Part shown: positions 11,283 to 20,364 of the stretch, one piece after another
Layout of the letters: the number at the start of each line of letters is the position of its first letter
Numbering within the stretch: position 1 is the stretch's first letter
Source: Nocardioides marinisabuli
Lineage (GTDB): Bacteria; Actinomycetota; Actinomycetes; Propionibacteriales; Nocardioidaceae
Length of the DNA: 64,000 bases
Direction: 5' to 3'
Assembly: GCF_013466785.1 (NCBI RefSeq)
Contig: NZ_CP059163.1
Location: 868,001 to 932,000, forward strand
Translations under genes and position numbers: made by a program
Notes under the pieces: model-generated
Databases searched by the model: none
Seen by the model: only the letters and a program-made list of their open reading frames with translations
What the model was told of the DNA's origin: nothing

Positions 11283-11411
11283 GTCGTGGTCCGGGTCGTG
11301 GTTCCAGTCGTGGTCTGGGTCGTGTGCCCACGGCCGCGCCATGGCGCGGCCACGGGCCACGACCCAGACCACGACCCAGGCCACGACCCAGGCCACGACC
11401 CGGACCACGAC
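11283..11411. repeat. Large imperfect inverted repeat built from 12-bp tandem units
   Basis: The left arm consists of GTCGTGGTYYRG-like 12-bp units and the right arm of complementary CCACGACCCRGR units. The right arm has one extra unit. The arms flank a perfect 20-bp palindrome (GGCCGCGCCATGGCGCGGCC) at 11332-11351. The structure fills the junction between two convergent genes and would form a very long RNA hairpin from either side, so a bidirectional terminator role is likely. Confidence 0.85.
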
Positions 11412-11429
11412 TCGGCGGGGCTGGGCGGG

Positions 11430-12008
11430 TCAGCGGGAGGTGGGCGGGGTGTCGACGTCGTCGCCGGTGGACAGGTCGCCGCACTCGACGAGCCGCACCT
11501 CGTGCACGGCCAGGTAGTCGCGGGCACCTTGGTCGCCCACGGCGCTGGCGCGCACCCCCGCCCAGTGCTCGCGCCCGATCAGCACCGGGTGCCCCGGCGC
11601 GCCGTCGTACGACGCCCGCGCGAGCGCGGCGGGGCCCTCGCCGGCGGCGCGGACCCGGCGCACCACCTCGGGCACCAGGTCGGGCAGGTCGACCAGCAGC
11701 ACCAGGGCGGCCTCCGCGGGACCGGCCTCGAGCGCGGCGAGCCCGGCCTCCAGGGAGGCGCCCATCCCCTCGGCCCACCGGTCCGCGAGGACCACCTCGA
11801 CGCCCGCGGTGTCGTCCAGCACCTGGAGCAGCCGGACGGCCTCGGCGGCGGCGGCGCCCAGCACCACGACGACCTCGTCGCAGCCGCCGTCCTCGAGCAG
11901 GTGCACGGCGCGGGTCAGCCAGGGGCCCTCGTCGTCGGTGACCAGCGCCTTGGGGGTGCCCATCCGGCGACCCGCCCCGGCGGCCAGCAGCAGTCCGGTG
12001 GTGTGCAC
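11430..12008 (-). CDS. mocA: MocA-like nucleotidyltransferase (Mo cofactor cytidylyltransferase)
   Basis: The 192-residue product is an NTP_transf_3 protein. The N-terminal nucleotide-binding motif is LLAAGAGRRMGTPKAL, followed by the metal-site segment VLLVDLPDLVPEVV near residue 100 and GAPGHPVLIGREHW. MocA attaches CMP to molybdopterin to make the MCD form used by xanthine oxidase/CoxL-family enzymes, which matches the neighbouring cox and xdhC genes. A CobY- or MobA-like role is less likely given the GTPKAL motif and context. The start is GTG with an AGCAGGGCAC region upstream. Confidence 0.78.
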   Translation of the reverse strand: MHTTGLLLAAGAGRRMGTPKALVTDDEGPWLTRAVHLLEDGGCDEVVVVLGAAAAEAVRLLQVLDDTAGVEVVLADRWAEGMGASLEAGLAALEAGPAEAALVLLVDLPDLVPEVVRRVRAAGEGPAALARASYDGAPGHPVLIGREHWAGVRASAVGDQGARDYLAVHEVRLVECGDLSTGDDVDTPPTSR

Positions 12009-12039
12009 GTGCCCTGCTCTCCCCGCGGCCCCGAGGGGC

Positions 12040-12606
12040 TCAGCGGTTGAAGGCCTCGGCGTACATCTCGGCGAGGTCGGGTTCGGCGCGGCCGCTGAGG
12101 CCGCAGCCCACGACGCGCCCGTCGGCGGCGGCGACGAGGTAGCGCGCGCCCTCCTCGAGCGCGACGCTGCCGATCAGCGCCTGCTGGCTCCCGGTGGGCG
12201 CGGCGACCTCGACCCGGTCGGTGGCCCGCCCTGCGAAGAACTCGACCGGCTCGAGGACGGCCACGCCGTCGTCGATGCCGACGACGGTGCCCTCGAAGGC
12301 GAGCGGCTGCTGGGCGAGCGCCTCGGCCGTGGGGGTCATGCAGCGACCCGTCTCCTCGCCCGGCTCGAGGCGGGTGACGGTGGGCTCGGCGCCGGCCTCG
12401 GCGTCGCCCTCGGTGGCGCTGCCCGCGCCGGTCCCGTCGGCCAGCGGCACCTCGGCGTCGTCACCGCCGAGGAGCGCCACGGCCGCGACCACGGCGATGA
12501 CCACGACCGCGAGCCCGGCGAGCAGCCAGGTCAGGGGGCCGCGGCCGGTGGTGGTCACGGTCTCGGGGCGGGGGGCGTCGACGGGCACGCGCCCAGCCTG
12601 CCGCAT
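12040..12606 (-). CDS. Membrane-anchored extracytoplasmic protein of unknown function
   Basis: The 188-residue product has a short basic N-terminus and one membrane segment (WLLAGLAVVVIAVVAAVALLG, about residues 27-47). An acidic linker and an exported domain containing two Cys follow. It looks like a signal-anchored protein facing outward. I do not recognise the domain. The ATG at 12606 gives the longest sensible N-terminus, and a GTG six codons later is an alternative; neither has a strong ribosome site. Confidence 0.6.
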   Translation of the reverse strand: MRQAGRVPVDAPRPETVTTTGRGPLTWLLAGLAVVVIAVVAAVALLGGDDAEVPLADGTGAGSATEGDAEAGAEPTVTRLEPGEETGRCMTPTAEALAQQPLAFEGTVVGIDDGVAVLEPVEFFAGRATDRVEVAAPTGSQQALIGSVALEEGARYLVAAADGRVVGCGLSGRAEPDLAEMYAEAFNR

Positions 12607-12643
12607 CGCCGACCGCCCCAAACCTCGCCCCGCCGGCCGGGGC

Positions 12644-13036
12644 TCACGCGGGCGCGACCGCGACGGCGGTGACCTCGACGAGCTGGCCGGGGTAGCCCAG
12701 CACCGTGACGCCGAGCAGGGTGCTGGGCGGGTCGTGGTCGCCGAAGCCGGTGCGCACGACCTCCCAGGCGGCCACCAGGTCGGCGCGCTCGGAGGAGGCG
12801 ACGTGGACGGTGGTCGAGACGACGTCGCCCAGCGCGCAGCCCGCGGCCGCGAGCTGCTCGACCAGGTTGTCGAGCACCTGCGCGGCCTGCCCCGCGACGT
12901 CGCCGGGGTGCACCACCCGGCCCTCGCGGTCGAGGGGGCAGGCACCGGCGGTCCACACCAGCCCGGCGGCACGCGCCGCGTAGGCGTAGGGGACGGTGGG
13001 GTCCAGGGCGGGGGCGCGCAGCAGCTCGACGGGCAT
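12644..13036 (-). CDS. RidA family protein
   Basis: The 130-residue product is a YjgF/YER057c/UK114 (RidA) protein. Recognisable parts are the N-terminal strand with AYAARAAGLVWTAGACPLD, the middle helix GQAAQVLDNLVEQLAAAGC, VVSTTVHVAS, and the C-terminal LLGVTVLGYPGQLVEVTAVA. RidA proteins hydrolyse reactive enamines and imines made by PLP enzymes. The position of the usual catalytic Arg near the C-terminus is not clearly conserved (GYPGQLVEVTAVAVA), so enamine deaminase activity is uncertain. The ATG at 13036 fits the family start. Confidence 0.75.
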   Translation of the reverse strand: MPVELLRAPALDPTVPYAYAARAAGLVWTAGACPLDREGRVVHPGDVAGQAAQVLDNLVEQLAAAGCALGDVVSTTVHVASSERADLVAAWEVVRTGFGDHDPPSTLLGVTVLGYPGQLVEVTAVAVAPA

Positions 13037-13106
13037 GGCCCGATGCTGCCCGGCGACGGCCCGACGCGCACCTGCTTTGCGCCCGTACGCCGCCCGCGGC
13101 ACGCAA

Positions 13107-13136
13107 CAGGGCCCCCGCCCGGAGGCGAGGGCCCTG
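13107..13136 (-). terminator. groEL terminator hairpin
   Basis: The stem CAGGGCCC plus CGCC pairs with GGCG plus GGGCCCTG around a CGGA loop, with one C/A mismatch. It lies 39 bp after the groEL stop and before ridA on the same strand, so it probably ends the groEL transcript. Confidence 0.75.
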
Positions 13137-13174
13137 CTGGTGGTCGTGCTGGTCGTGCTGGGGGTGGGGACCGG

Positions 13175-14830
<1,656 letters not shown>

Positions 14831-14913
14831 TCAAGAGCTGGACGGACCGGTTCGTTGCCCGCGACGGACGGCCAGGCCGAACCGGCGGACCCTTCCCGCC
14901 GACGCTGCTGACC

Positions 14914-15849
14914 TCAACTCCCCGGACCGGGGATGTCTGGCACTCTCATGTGGAGACTGCCAGCCTCATGTTTAGCACTCGACCCTGGCGAGTGCAAGAA
15001 CGAGCGCCGCCGGCGAGGGCCGTCGACGGCGAGGGGGGCGTGGTGCCCGAACGGCACCTCGGAGCGGGCCCCCAGGGCGGCCAGCACCGAGGGCAGCACC
15101 GCCCGCGCGGTGTGCTGGTAGCCCGCCGGGCTGGGGTGGAAGCGGTCGAGGCTGAACATCTCGTCGGGGTTGGTGATGAAGAACGGGCCGACCACGTCGG
15201 CCAGCGACACCACGTGCGCCCCCGCCTCGAGCGCCGCCTCGGCCTGCGCGGCCGCGAGCTGGCGCGAGGCCCTCGAGCCCAGCGAGCGCAGCGGCTGCGG
15301 CACCGGGCGCAGCGCCCCCAGGTCGGGACAGGTGCCGACCACCACCGCGCTCCCCCGCTCCCGCAGCCGCCGCACGGCCTCGCGCAGGTGCGCGACCGAC
15401 TCGGCCACCGGCACCCGGTGGGTGACGTCGTTGCCGCCGACCACGATCACCGCGACGTCCGGCCGGTAGCCGGCCGGCAGCCCGTCGATCTGCTCCCCCA
15501 GGCGCGAGCTCTCGGACCCGACGACCGCGGCCGTGGTCAGGCGCACCGAGCGGTGCAGCTCCTTGGCCAGCGCCTTGCTCAGGCGACCCCCGAGGGTCTG
15601 CTTGCGGGTCTCGGCCCCCAGGCCCGCGGCGATCGAGTCGCCCAGCAGCAGCAGGTCCAGGGGGTCGCCGTAGGACTTCCTCCACACCCGGTCGGCCTGC
15701 GGGGCCTCCTCGCCCAGGGGCTTGCCGATCAGCCGGCGCGCGTGCTCGCCCTGGCGCTGCAGCAGCGCCCGGGCGCCGTACCCCAGGCCGCCGCCGGCGA
15801 ACCCGACCGCGCCGGCGACCACCACCGTGACCCTCGTCCTCGTGCGCAC
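14914..15849 (-). CDS. SGNH/GDSL-family hydrolase
   Basis: The product has about 311 residues. An N-terminal membrane or signal segment ([20 protein letters not shown]) precedes an SGNH hydrolase domain. Block I is [12 protein letters not shown], block III is VVGGNDVT, and the block V catalytic pair is [10 protein letters not shown]. It is an esterase or lipase acting outside the membrane. The start is uncertain: GTG 15849 gives a good signal anchor but GGAGG lies very close, and GTG 15864 is an alternative. The last 25 or so residues are encoded across the groEL CIRCE operators, so the 3' end may be an accidental extension. Confidence 0.75.
   Translation of the reverse strand: MRTRTRVTVVVAGAVGFAGGGLGYGARALLQRQGEHARRLIGKPLGEEAPQADRVWRKSYGDPLDLLLLGDSIAAGLGAETRKQTLGGRLSKALAKELHRSVRLTTAAVVGSESSRLGEQIDGLPAGYRPDVAVIVVGGNDVTHRVPVAESVAHLREAVRRLRERGSAVVVGTCPDLGALRPVPQPLRSLGSRASRQLAAAQAEAALEAGAHVVSLADVVGPFFITNPDEMFSLDRFHPSPAGYQHTARAVLPSVLAALGARSEVPFGHHAPLAVDGPRRRRSFLHSPGSSAKHEAGSLHMRVPDIPGPGS
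14937..14963. promoter_or_regulatory. CIRCE element (proximal), HrcA operator of groEL
   Basis: CTGGCACTC, nine spacer bases and GACTGCCAG form a CIRCE inverted repeat with one mismatch. It lies about 130 bp upstream of the groEL start and is the nearer of two tandem operators. It also lies within the 3' end of the upstream SGNH hydrolase frame. Confidence 0.85.
14972..14998. promoter_or_regulatory. CIRCE element (distal) overlapping the groEL promoter
   Basis: TTAGCACTC, nine spacer bases and GAGTGCAAG match the CIRCE consensus in 7 of 9 positions of the second arm and all of the first. On the minus strand TTGCAC serves as a -35 element. With a 17-bp gap, TAAACA serves as a -10 element. Promoter and operator therefore overlap, as in other HrcA-controlled groEL genes. 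Confidence 0.85.
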
Positions 15850-16003
15850 CCCTCCAGGGACCACCGCGACCTGAACGCCGCGTGGCGCCTTCCTGACGAC
15901 CGGGTGTGCGCGACGTGTCGATCGTGGGGTCGGGCCGGTGGTCCCGCCGACCTGGGTACGACGACTCATGCGCGCCGGCACCCCTCGGCCCCAGGCTGGG
16001 AGG

Positions 16004-17197
16004 ATGAGCCCCACGACCCCGGCCGGACCCCGGCACCAGCCGCTGCTGCGGCCCGCCTCCCCCGCGCGCCTGGCCTGGCTGGCCGACGAGGTGCAGGCGT
16101 GGCGCGAGGCCGGCGTGGTGGACGGCGACCAGGCCGCGGCGATCCTCGCCGGCTACTCGCCGGGGCGCCGCTTCTCACTGGTGCGGCTGCTGACCGGGGT
16201 CGGCGCCGCCTTCGTCGGCATCGGCGCGCTGTGGCTGGTGGCCGCCAACCTCGAGTCGCTCTCGCCGCTGGCGCGCTTCGTGCTCGTCACCCTCGTCTGG
16301 GTCGCCGCCCTGGCCGGCGGCGAGGCGCTGCAGGCCCGGTCGGCGCCGCCGCCCGCGGTCGCCGCGACCCGCCTGGTGGCGGCGCTGCTGGTCGGCGGAG
16401 TGGTGATGCAGGCCGCCCAGAGCCTCCAGGTGCCCGCCTGGGAGCCGGCGCTGGTGGGCTGGTGGTCGCTGGCCGCGCTCGTGCACGCCTACGCCGCCCG
16501 GGCGGTCCCGCCACTCGTGGTCGGCGTCCTCGCCGGCTCGGCGTACGCCGTGTGGGCGCCGCTCGACGCGGGCGCCTCGGGTCTCGGGGTGGTGCTGGCC
16601 CTGGGCGTGGTCGGCGTCGGTGCGCTCGCGCTCGCCGCCCCGCACGAGCGCGTCGGGCTCCCGGTCTTCGCCCGGGTGTGGCGCGAGTCGGGCCTGGTGC
16701 TGGTGCTGGCCTCGCTGGTGGTGGCGGCCGTGCCGTGGACCACCGCCGGCGAGCGGCCCGCGACCTCGGCCCTGGTGCTGCTGCTGGGCGTCGGCTCCGC
16801 GCTGGTGGTGCTGGGGCTGCTGGTCGGCGGACCCGGCGACCGGGTCGAGGTGCTGGGCGCCCTGGCGGCGCTGGGCACCGCACTGGTGCTGGTGGCCTGG
16901 GAGGCCGGCGCCGACGCGGAGGTCGTCACCGGCCCCGACGTCGCCCACGCGGTGCTGGGCGTCGCGGCCTGCGCGGTCGCCTGCATCGCGGTCGCCGCGA
17001 CCGGGACGCTGCGCGACGACCGGCGGCTGGTGGCCCTCGCGACCACCGCGCTGGTGGTCGTCACCACCCTGCAGGCCTTCACGGTCTTCGCGCCGGTGCT
17101 CGAGGGCGCCTGGCTGTTCCTGCTGCTGGGGCTGGTTCTCGTCGGCACCGGGCTGGTCTTCGACCGGGCCCGGCGCCACGTCACGGCCGCCCTCTGA
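16004..17197 (+). CDS. DUF2157 polytopic membrane protein
   Basis: The 397-residue product starts with a soluble helical region (RLAWLADEVQAWREAGVVDGDQAAAIL), the DUF2157 signature. About ten hydrophobic helices made of Leu, Val and Ala follow. The ATG at 16004 has GGGAGG directly upstream. It is divergent from the SGNH hydrolase gene and followed closely by a GDYXXLXY gene. The DUF2157 plus GDYXXLXY pair is a recurrent membrane module of unknown function. Confidence 0.8.
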   Translation: MSPTTPAGPRHQPLLRPASPARLAWLADEVQAWREAGVVDGDQAAAILAGYSPGRRFSLVRLLTGVGAAFVGIGALWLVAANLESLSPLARFVLVTLVWVAALAGGEALQARSAPPPAVAATRLVAALLVGGVVMQAAQSLQVPAWEPALVGWWSLAALVHAYAARAVPPLVVGVLAGSAYAVWAPLDAGASGLGVVLALGVVGVGALALAAPHERVGLPVFARVWRESGLVLVLASLVVAAVPWTTAGERPATSALVLLLGVGSALVVLGLLVGGPGDRVEVLGALAALGTALVLVAWEAGADAEVVTGPDVAHAVLGVAACAVACIAVAATGTLRDDRRLVALATTALVVVTTLQAFTVFAPVLEGAWLFLLLGLVLVGTGLVFDRARRHVTAAL

Positions 17198-17235
17198 GAC
17201 CCCCTGTGAGACCCCACGAGAGGGAGGAGCACATC

Positions 17236-17748
17236 ATGCGCACCACCACCCGGATCGTCGCGGTCGCCGCGGCGCAGCTGGCGATCGTCGCGGTCGCGGT
17301 CGCCCCGCGCCTCTCGGCGCACCTGGTCGGCGAGGAGTACCTGCTCGAGGTCGCCGGCGCCGACCCCCACGACCCCTTCCGGGGCGCCTACGCGGCGCTG
17401 GACTACCCGGGCCTGCGGCTGCACGGCGAGCAGGTGCCCGACGGGCCGGCGTACCTGCCGCTGCGGCCCGGCGACGGGGTGTGGGTCTCCGGCGCCCCGG
17501 TGGGCGAGCGGCCGACCGAGGGCCCCTACCTGGCCTGCGAGGGCGACGGGTGGGACCTCGACTGCGGCATCGGGTCGTGGTTCGCCGGCGACGACGAGGC
17601 CGACCGGGTCGGCCGGGCCCTCACCACGGCCAGCGGCGTGGCGACGGTGCGCATCGACGGGCGCGGCAACGCGGTGCTCGTCGACGTGCGGACGAGCGCG
17701 GTCGGTGGACCGGGCCCGCTCAGCAGCCCCCGGCCACCGCCGGGATGA
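17236..17748 (+). CDS. GDYXXLXY domain protein
   Basis: The 170-residue product has an N-terminal signal anchor and the family motif as DPFRGAYAALDYP near residue 47. An extracytoplasmic domain with two Cys (YLACEGDGWDLDCG) follows. The ATG has GGGAGGAG upstream. It follows the DUF2157 gene by 38 bp and is likely co-transcribed. Its last 29 bases overlap the end of the convergent cysO gene. Confidence 0.8.
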   Translation: MRTTTRIVAVAAAQLAIVAVAVAPRLSAHLVGEEYLLEVAGADPHDPFRGAYAALDYPGLRLHGEQVPDGPAYLPLRPGDGVWVSGAPVGERPTEGPYLACEGDGWDLDCGIGSWFAGDDEADRVGRALTTASGVATVRIDGRGNAVLVDVRTSAVGGPGPLSSPRPPPG

Positions 17749-17998
17749 CCGAGACCTGCACCCCGTCGGGGGTGGGGGTGGCCAGGTCGTCGAGGAAGCG
17801 CACGTCGTCGTTGCCGACGTAGACGTTGACGAAGCGGCGCAGCGCGCCGTTGTCGTCGAGGATGCGCCCCCGGATGCCGGTGTGGCGCGACTCGAGGTCG
17901 TCGAGGACGTCGGCCAGGGTCGCCCCCGAGGCCTCCACCTCGCTGGCACCGCCGGTGTAGGTGCGCAGGATCGTGGGGATCCGGACGGACACGCTCAT
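17720..17998 (-). CDS. cysO: CysO-like sulfur-carrier protein (ThiS/MoaD fold) with an extra C-terminal Cys
   Basis: The 92-residue product aligns by eye with mycobacterial CysO throughout: VSVRIPTILRTYTGG at the N-terminus, then RFVNVYVGNDDVRFLDDLATP, then VSVIPAVAGG. CysO carries sulfur as a C-terminal thiocarboxylate and donates it, with CysM, to make cysteine. Here the frame continues past the Gly-Gly with one Cys before the stop, so a processing step would be needed, probably by a Mec-like JAMM protease. The gene follows thrC by 13 bp and its ribosome site overlaps the thrC stop, so the two form one transcript. Confidence 0.85.
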   Translation of the reverse strand: MSVSVRIPTILRTYTGGASEVEASGATLADVLDDLESRHTGIRGRILDDNGALRRFVNVYVGNDDVRFLDDLATPTPDGVQVSVIPAVAGGC

Positions 17999-18011
17999 GC
18001 TGTGCTCCTCC

Positions 18012-19277
18012 TCAGGCGATGCCGGTGGCCGCGAAGGCGGCGTACGACGGTGCGATGGTCGCCGCCGGGCCCACGGAGTCGGCCACGGCGTCGAGGGTCT
18101 TCAGGCCCATGCCGGTGTTGATGACGACCGTCTCGAGCGAGGTGTCGAGCTGGCCGGTCTCGACGAGCTTCTTCAGCACGCCCACGGTGGTCCCGCCGGC
18201 GGTCTCGGTGAAGATGCCCTCGGTGCGGGCCAGCAGCAGGATGCCCTCGCGCACGGCGTCGTCGTCGATGTCCTCGACCGCGCCGCCGGTCTCGCGGCAG
18301 ATGTCGAGCACGTAGATGCCGTCGGCGGGGTTGCCGATGGCCAGGCTCTTGGCGATGGTGTCGGGCTTGACCGGGCGGATCGCGTCGACACCGCCCTTGT
18401 ACGCCGTGGAGACCGGCGAGCAGCCGGTCGCCTGGGCCCCGAAGATGCGCACCGGCTTGTCCTCGACCAGGCCCAGGCGCACCAGCTCGCGGAAGGCCTT
18501 GTGGACCTTGGTCAGCTGCGAGCCCGAGGCGACGGGGATGACGACCTGGTCGGGCAGGCGCCAGCCGAGCTGCTCGGCGATCTCGTAGCCCAGGGTCTTG
18601 GAGCCCTCGGCGTAGAAGGGGCGCACGTTGACGTTGACGAACGCCCAGCCCTCCTCCTCGCCGGCGATCTCGGAGGCCAGCTTGTTGACGTCGTCGTAGT
18701 TGCCGTCGACGGCGACCAGCGAGTCGGTGTAGACCGCCGAGTTCACCTGCTTGGGCTTCTCGAGGTTGCTGGGGATGAAGACCACGGTCTTGATGCCGGC
18801 CCGGGCGCCGGCGGCGGCGACCGCGTTGGCCAGGTTGCCGGTGCTCGGACACGCGAAGACCTTCGCCTTCAGCTCGATCGCGGCGCTCAGCGCGCAGGCG
18901 ACCACGCGGTCCTTGAAGGAGTTGGTGGGGTTGGTCGAGTCGTCCTTGACCCACAGCTTGGTCAGGCCCAGCTCGGCGGCGAGGTTGCGGGCCTCGAGCA
19001 GGCGGGTGAAGCCGGGCTCGGTGTTGGGGCTCTGCTCGATGTCGGAGGGCACCGGCAGCAGCGCCTTGTAGCGCCAGATGTTGGCGGGCCCGGCCTCGAT
19101 CTCCTCGCGGGTCACGGCCGGGAAGTCGTAGGCGACCTCCAGCGGGCCGAAGCACTCGGAGCAGGCGTAGTGCGGGCCGAGCTCGACGGTGTGGCCGCAC
19201 TCGCGGCAGACCAGCCCGGTGGCGTGGCCGAACGCACCCTCGCGCAGGGCCGGCTTCTCGGTGATGACAGCGCTCAT
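18012..19277 (-). CDS. thrC: Threonine synthase
   Basis: The 421-residue product is a PLP-dependent threonine synthase. It starts with a zinc-ribbon-like segment (CRECGH, then CSECFG). The PLP Lys lies in NPTNSFKDRVVACAL, and the phosphate-binding and substrate loops are CPSTGNLANAVAA and VASGSQLTKVHKAF. It converts O-phosphohomoserine to threonine. The ATG at 19277 is set by GGAGGAC upstream; an in-frame ATG-like codon further upstream lies inside the riboswitch and is rejected. It heads the thrC-cysO transcript under a SAM-I riboswitch. Confidence 0.93.
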   Translation of the reverse strand: MSAVITEKPALREGAFGHATGLVCRECGHTVELGPHYACSECFGPLEVAYDFPAVTREEIEAGPANIWRYKALLPVPSDIEQSPNTEPGFTRLLEARNLAAELGLTKLWVKDDSTNPTNSFKDRVVACALSAAIELKAKVFACPSTGNLANAVAAAGARAGIKTVVFIPSNLEKPKQVNSAVYTDSLVAVDGNYDDVNKLASEIAGEEEGWAFVNVNVRPFYAEGSKTLGYEIAEQLGWRLPDQVVIPVASGSQLTKVHKAFRELVRLGLVEDKPVRIFGAQATGCSPVSTAYKGGVDAIRPVKPDTIAKSLAIGNPADGIYVLDICRETGGAVEDIDDDAVREGILLLARTEGIFTETAGGTTVGVLKKLVETGQLDTSLETVVINTGMGLKTLDAVADSVGPAATIAPSYAAFAATGIA

Positions 19278-19289
19278 GAAGTCCTCCTC

Positions 19290-19448
19290 CTCATCTTCCC
19301 CGGGCGTCTCTCGCACCGGGCCGGATGTAGCACCGTTTCCACGAACCGCTGGCGCAGGTGGGCCGCAGGTGCGGACCGCCCGGTGGGCGGAGGATCGTGG
19401 CGGTTGCCGGGACGTCGACGGGCCGTTCCCTCAGTCCCTCTTGATGAG
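19290..19448 (-). promoter_or_regulatory. SAM-I (S-box) riboswitch in the thrC leader
   Basis: Reading the minus strand, P1 is formed by CTCATC at the start and GATGAG at the end. P2 is formed by GGGAC and GTCCC, enclosing an internal GAGGGAACGGCCCG region. The conserved CCCGGCAACC core follows. P3 is closed by CCACGA and TCGTGG and carries two smaller hairpins. The conserved GGTGCTACATCC comes next. P4 is CCCGG plus GCG around AGAGA. The 3' strand of P1 runs directly into the thrC ribosome site, so control is probably translational: ligand binding would stabilise P1 next to the GGAGGA. The adjacency of P4 to P1 favours SAM-I over SAM-IV. Confidence 0.88.
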
Positions 19449-19457
19449 CTGGGGACA

Positions 19458-19487
19458 ACTGTAGGCGCCGCCGTCTCGCCATGCGAA
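19458..19487 (-). promoter_or_regulatory. Predicted thrC promoter
   Basis: On the minus strand TTCGCA and TACAGT are separated by 18 bp. They would start transcription about 3 nt before the riboswitch P1 helix. The position supports the call; the -35 match is only moderate. Confidence 0.45.
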
Positions 19488-19510
19488 CCGGGCATCCAGG
19501 ATGCGGACGT

Positions 19511-20356
19511 TCAGGCGCGCAGGGCCTCGGCGTCGGCGGTGAGCATCCGCAGCAGGTCGAGCACGTCGTCGGGGCCCTCGACCAGCACGTCGGCGCGCTC
19601 GACGAGCGCCTGCTGCTCCTCGGAGGCCACGGCGACCAGCAGGGTGGACAGCCCGCCGCGGCCGTGGGCGGCGACCGCCTCGAAGGCCTCGACGTCACCG
19701 AGGTCGTCGCCGGCGTAGAGGAAGCCGGTGGCGCCGGTGGTCTCCACCAGGCTGTGCACGGCCTGGCCCTTGTGCATCCCCGGCGAGCGGACCTCGAGCA
19801 CGTTGCGCCCCGGCTCGACCACCAGCCCGTGGGCGCGGGCCAGCTCGCCGACCGGTCCCTCGAGGCGCACGAAGGCCGCCTCCGCGTCGGGCAGGCGCCG
19901 GGTGTGCACGGCGACGGCGAGGCCCTTGTCCTCGATCCAGGCCTCGGCCGCGTCGGCCTCGCGCAGCACCCGGGGCAGCTCTCGCTCGAAGGTCGCCAGC
20001 CCGGCGGGCGGGCGCGGGGAGACGATGCGCCGCTCGGCGGAGGACCAGCGCTCGTTGCCGTACTGGCCGAAGACGAAGAGGTCCTTGCCGCTGGCGTGCA
20101 CCGCGTCGGCGACCTCCTCGAGACCCCCGAGGTCGAGGGCCTGGCGGGCCGGGCGGCCGGTCACCACCGCCACCGCACGCACCTGGGCGGCCAGGGCGAC
20201 CAGCACCTTGGCGGCGTCGGGGTGGATGTGGGCCTGGGTGGGGTCGTCGACGATCGGCGAGAGCGTGCCGTCGAAGTCGAGGCCGACCACGCTCTCGGGG
20301 GCGGCCCGCACCAGGGCGGCGTAGCGGCTCTCGGCCGCGGCGGAGACGAACTCCAT
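19511..20356 (-). CDS. otsB: Trehalose-6-phosphate phosphatase
   Basis: The 281-residue product is a HAD-family trehalose phosphatase. Motif I is GLDFDGTLSPI near residue 25, motif II is VVTGR, and motif IV is YAGDDLGDVEAF near residue 217. The TPP cap features QYGNER and AVHTR are also present. It releases trehalose from trehalose-6-phosphate, completing the OtsA reaction. otsA lies 2 kb away on the other strand, so the pair is close but not in one operon. Confidence 0.92.
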   Translation of the reverse strand: MEFVSAAAESRYAALVRAAPESVVGLDFDGTLSPIVDDPTQAHIHPDAAKVLVALAAQVRAVAVVTGRPARQALDLGGLEEVADAVHASGKDLFVFGQYGNERWSSAERRIVSPRPPAGLATFERELPRVLREADAAEAWIEDKGLAVAVHTRRLPDAEAAFVRLEGPVGELARAHGLVVEPGRNVLEVRSPGMHKGQAVHSLVETTGATGFLYAGDDLGDVEAFEAVAAHGRGGLSTLLVAVASEEQQALVERADVLVEGPDDVLDLLRMLTADAEALRA

Positions 20357-20364
20357 CGCAGCGC

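Noticed and set aside
12040..13071. 343-codon minus-strand frame spanning the RidA gene
   Set aside because: Its N-terminal half is an off-frame shadow of ridA. Only the part from 12606 has a sensible membrane-anchored protein.
19278..19316. Upstream ATG extending thrC by 13 residues
   Set aside because: It lies inside the P4/P1 region of the riboswitch. The start at 19277 has the proper ribosome site and family N-terminus.
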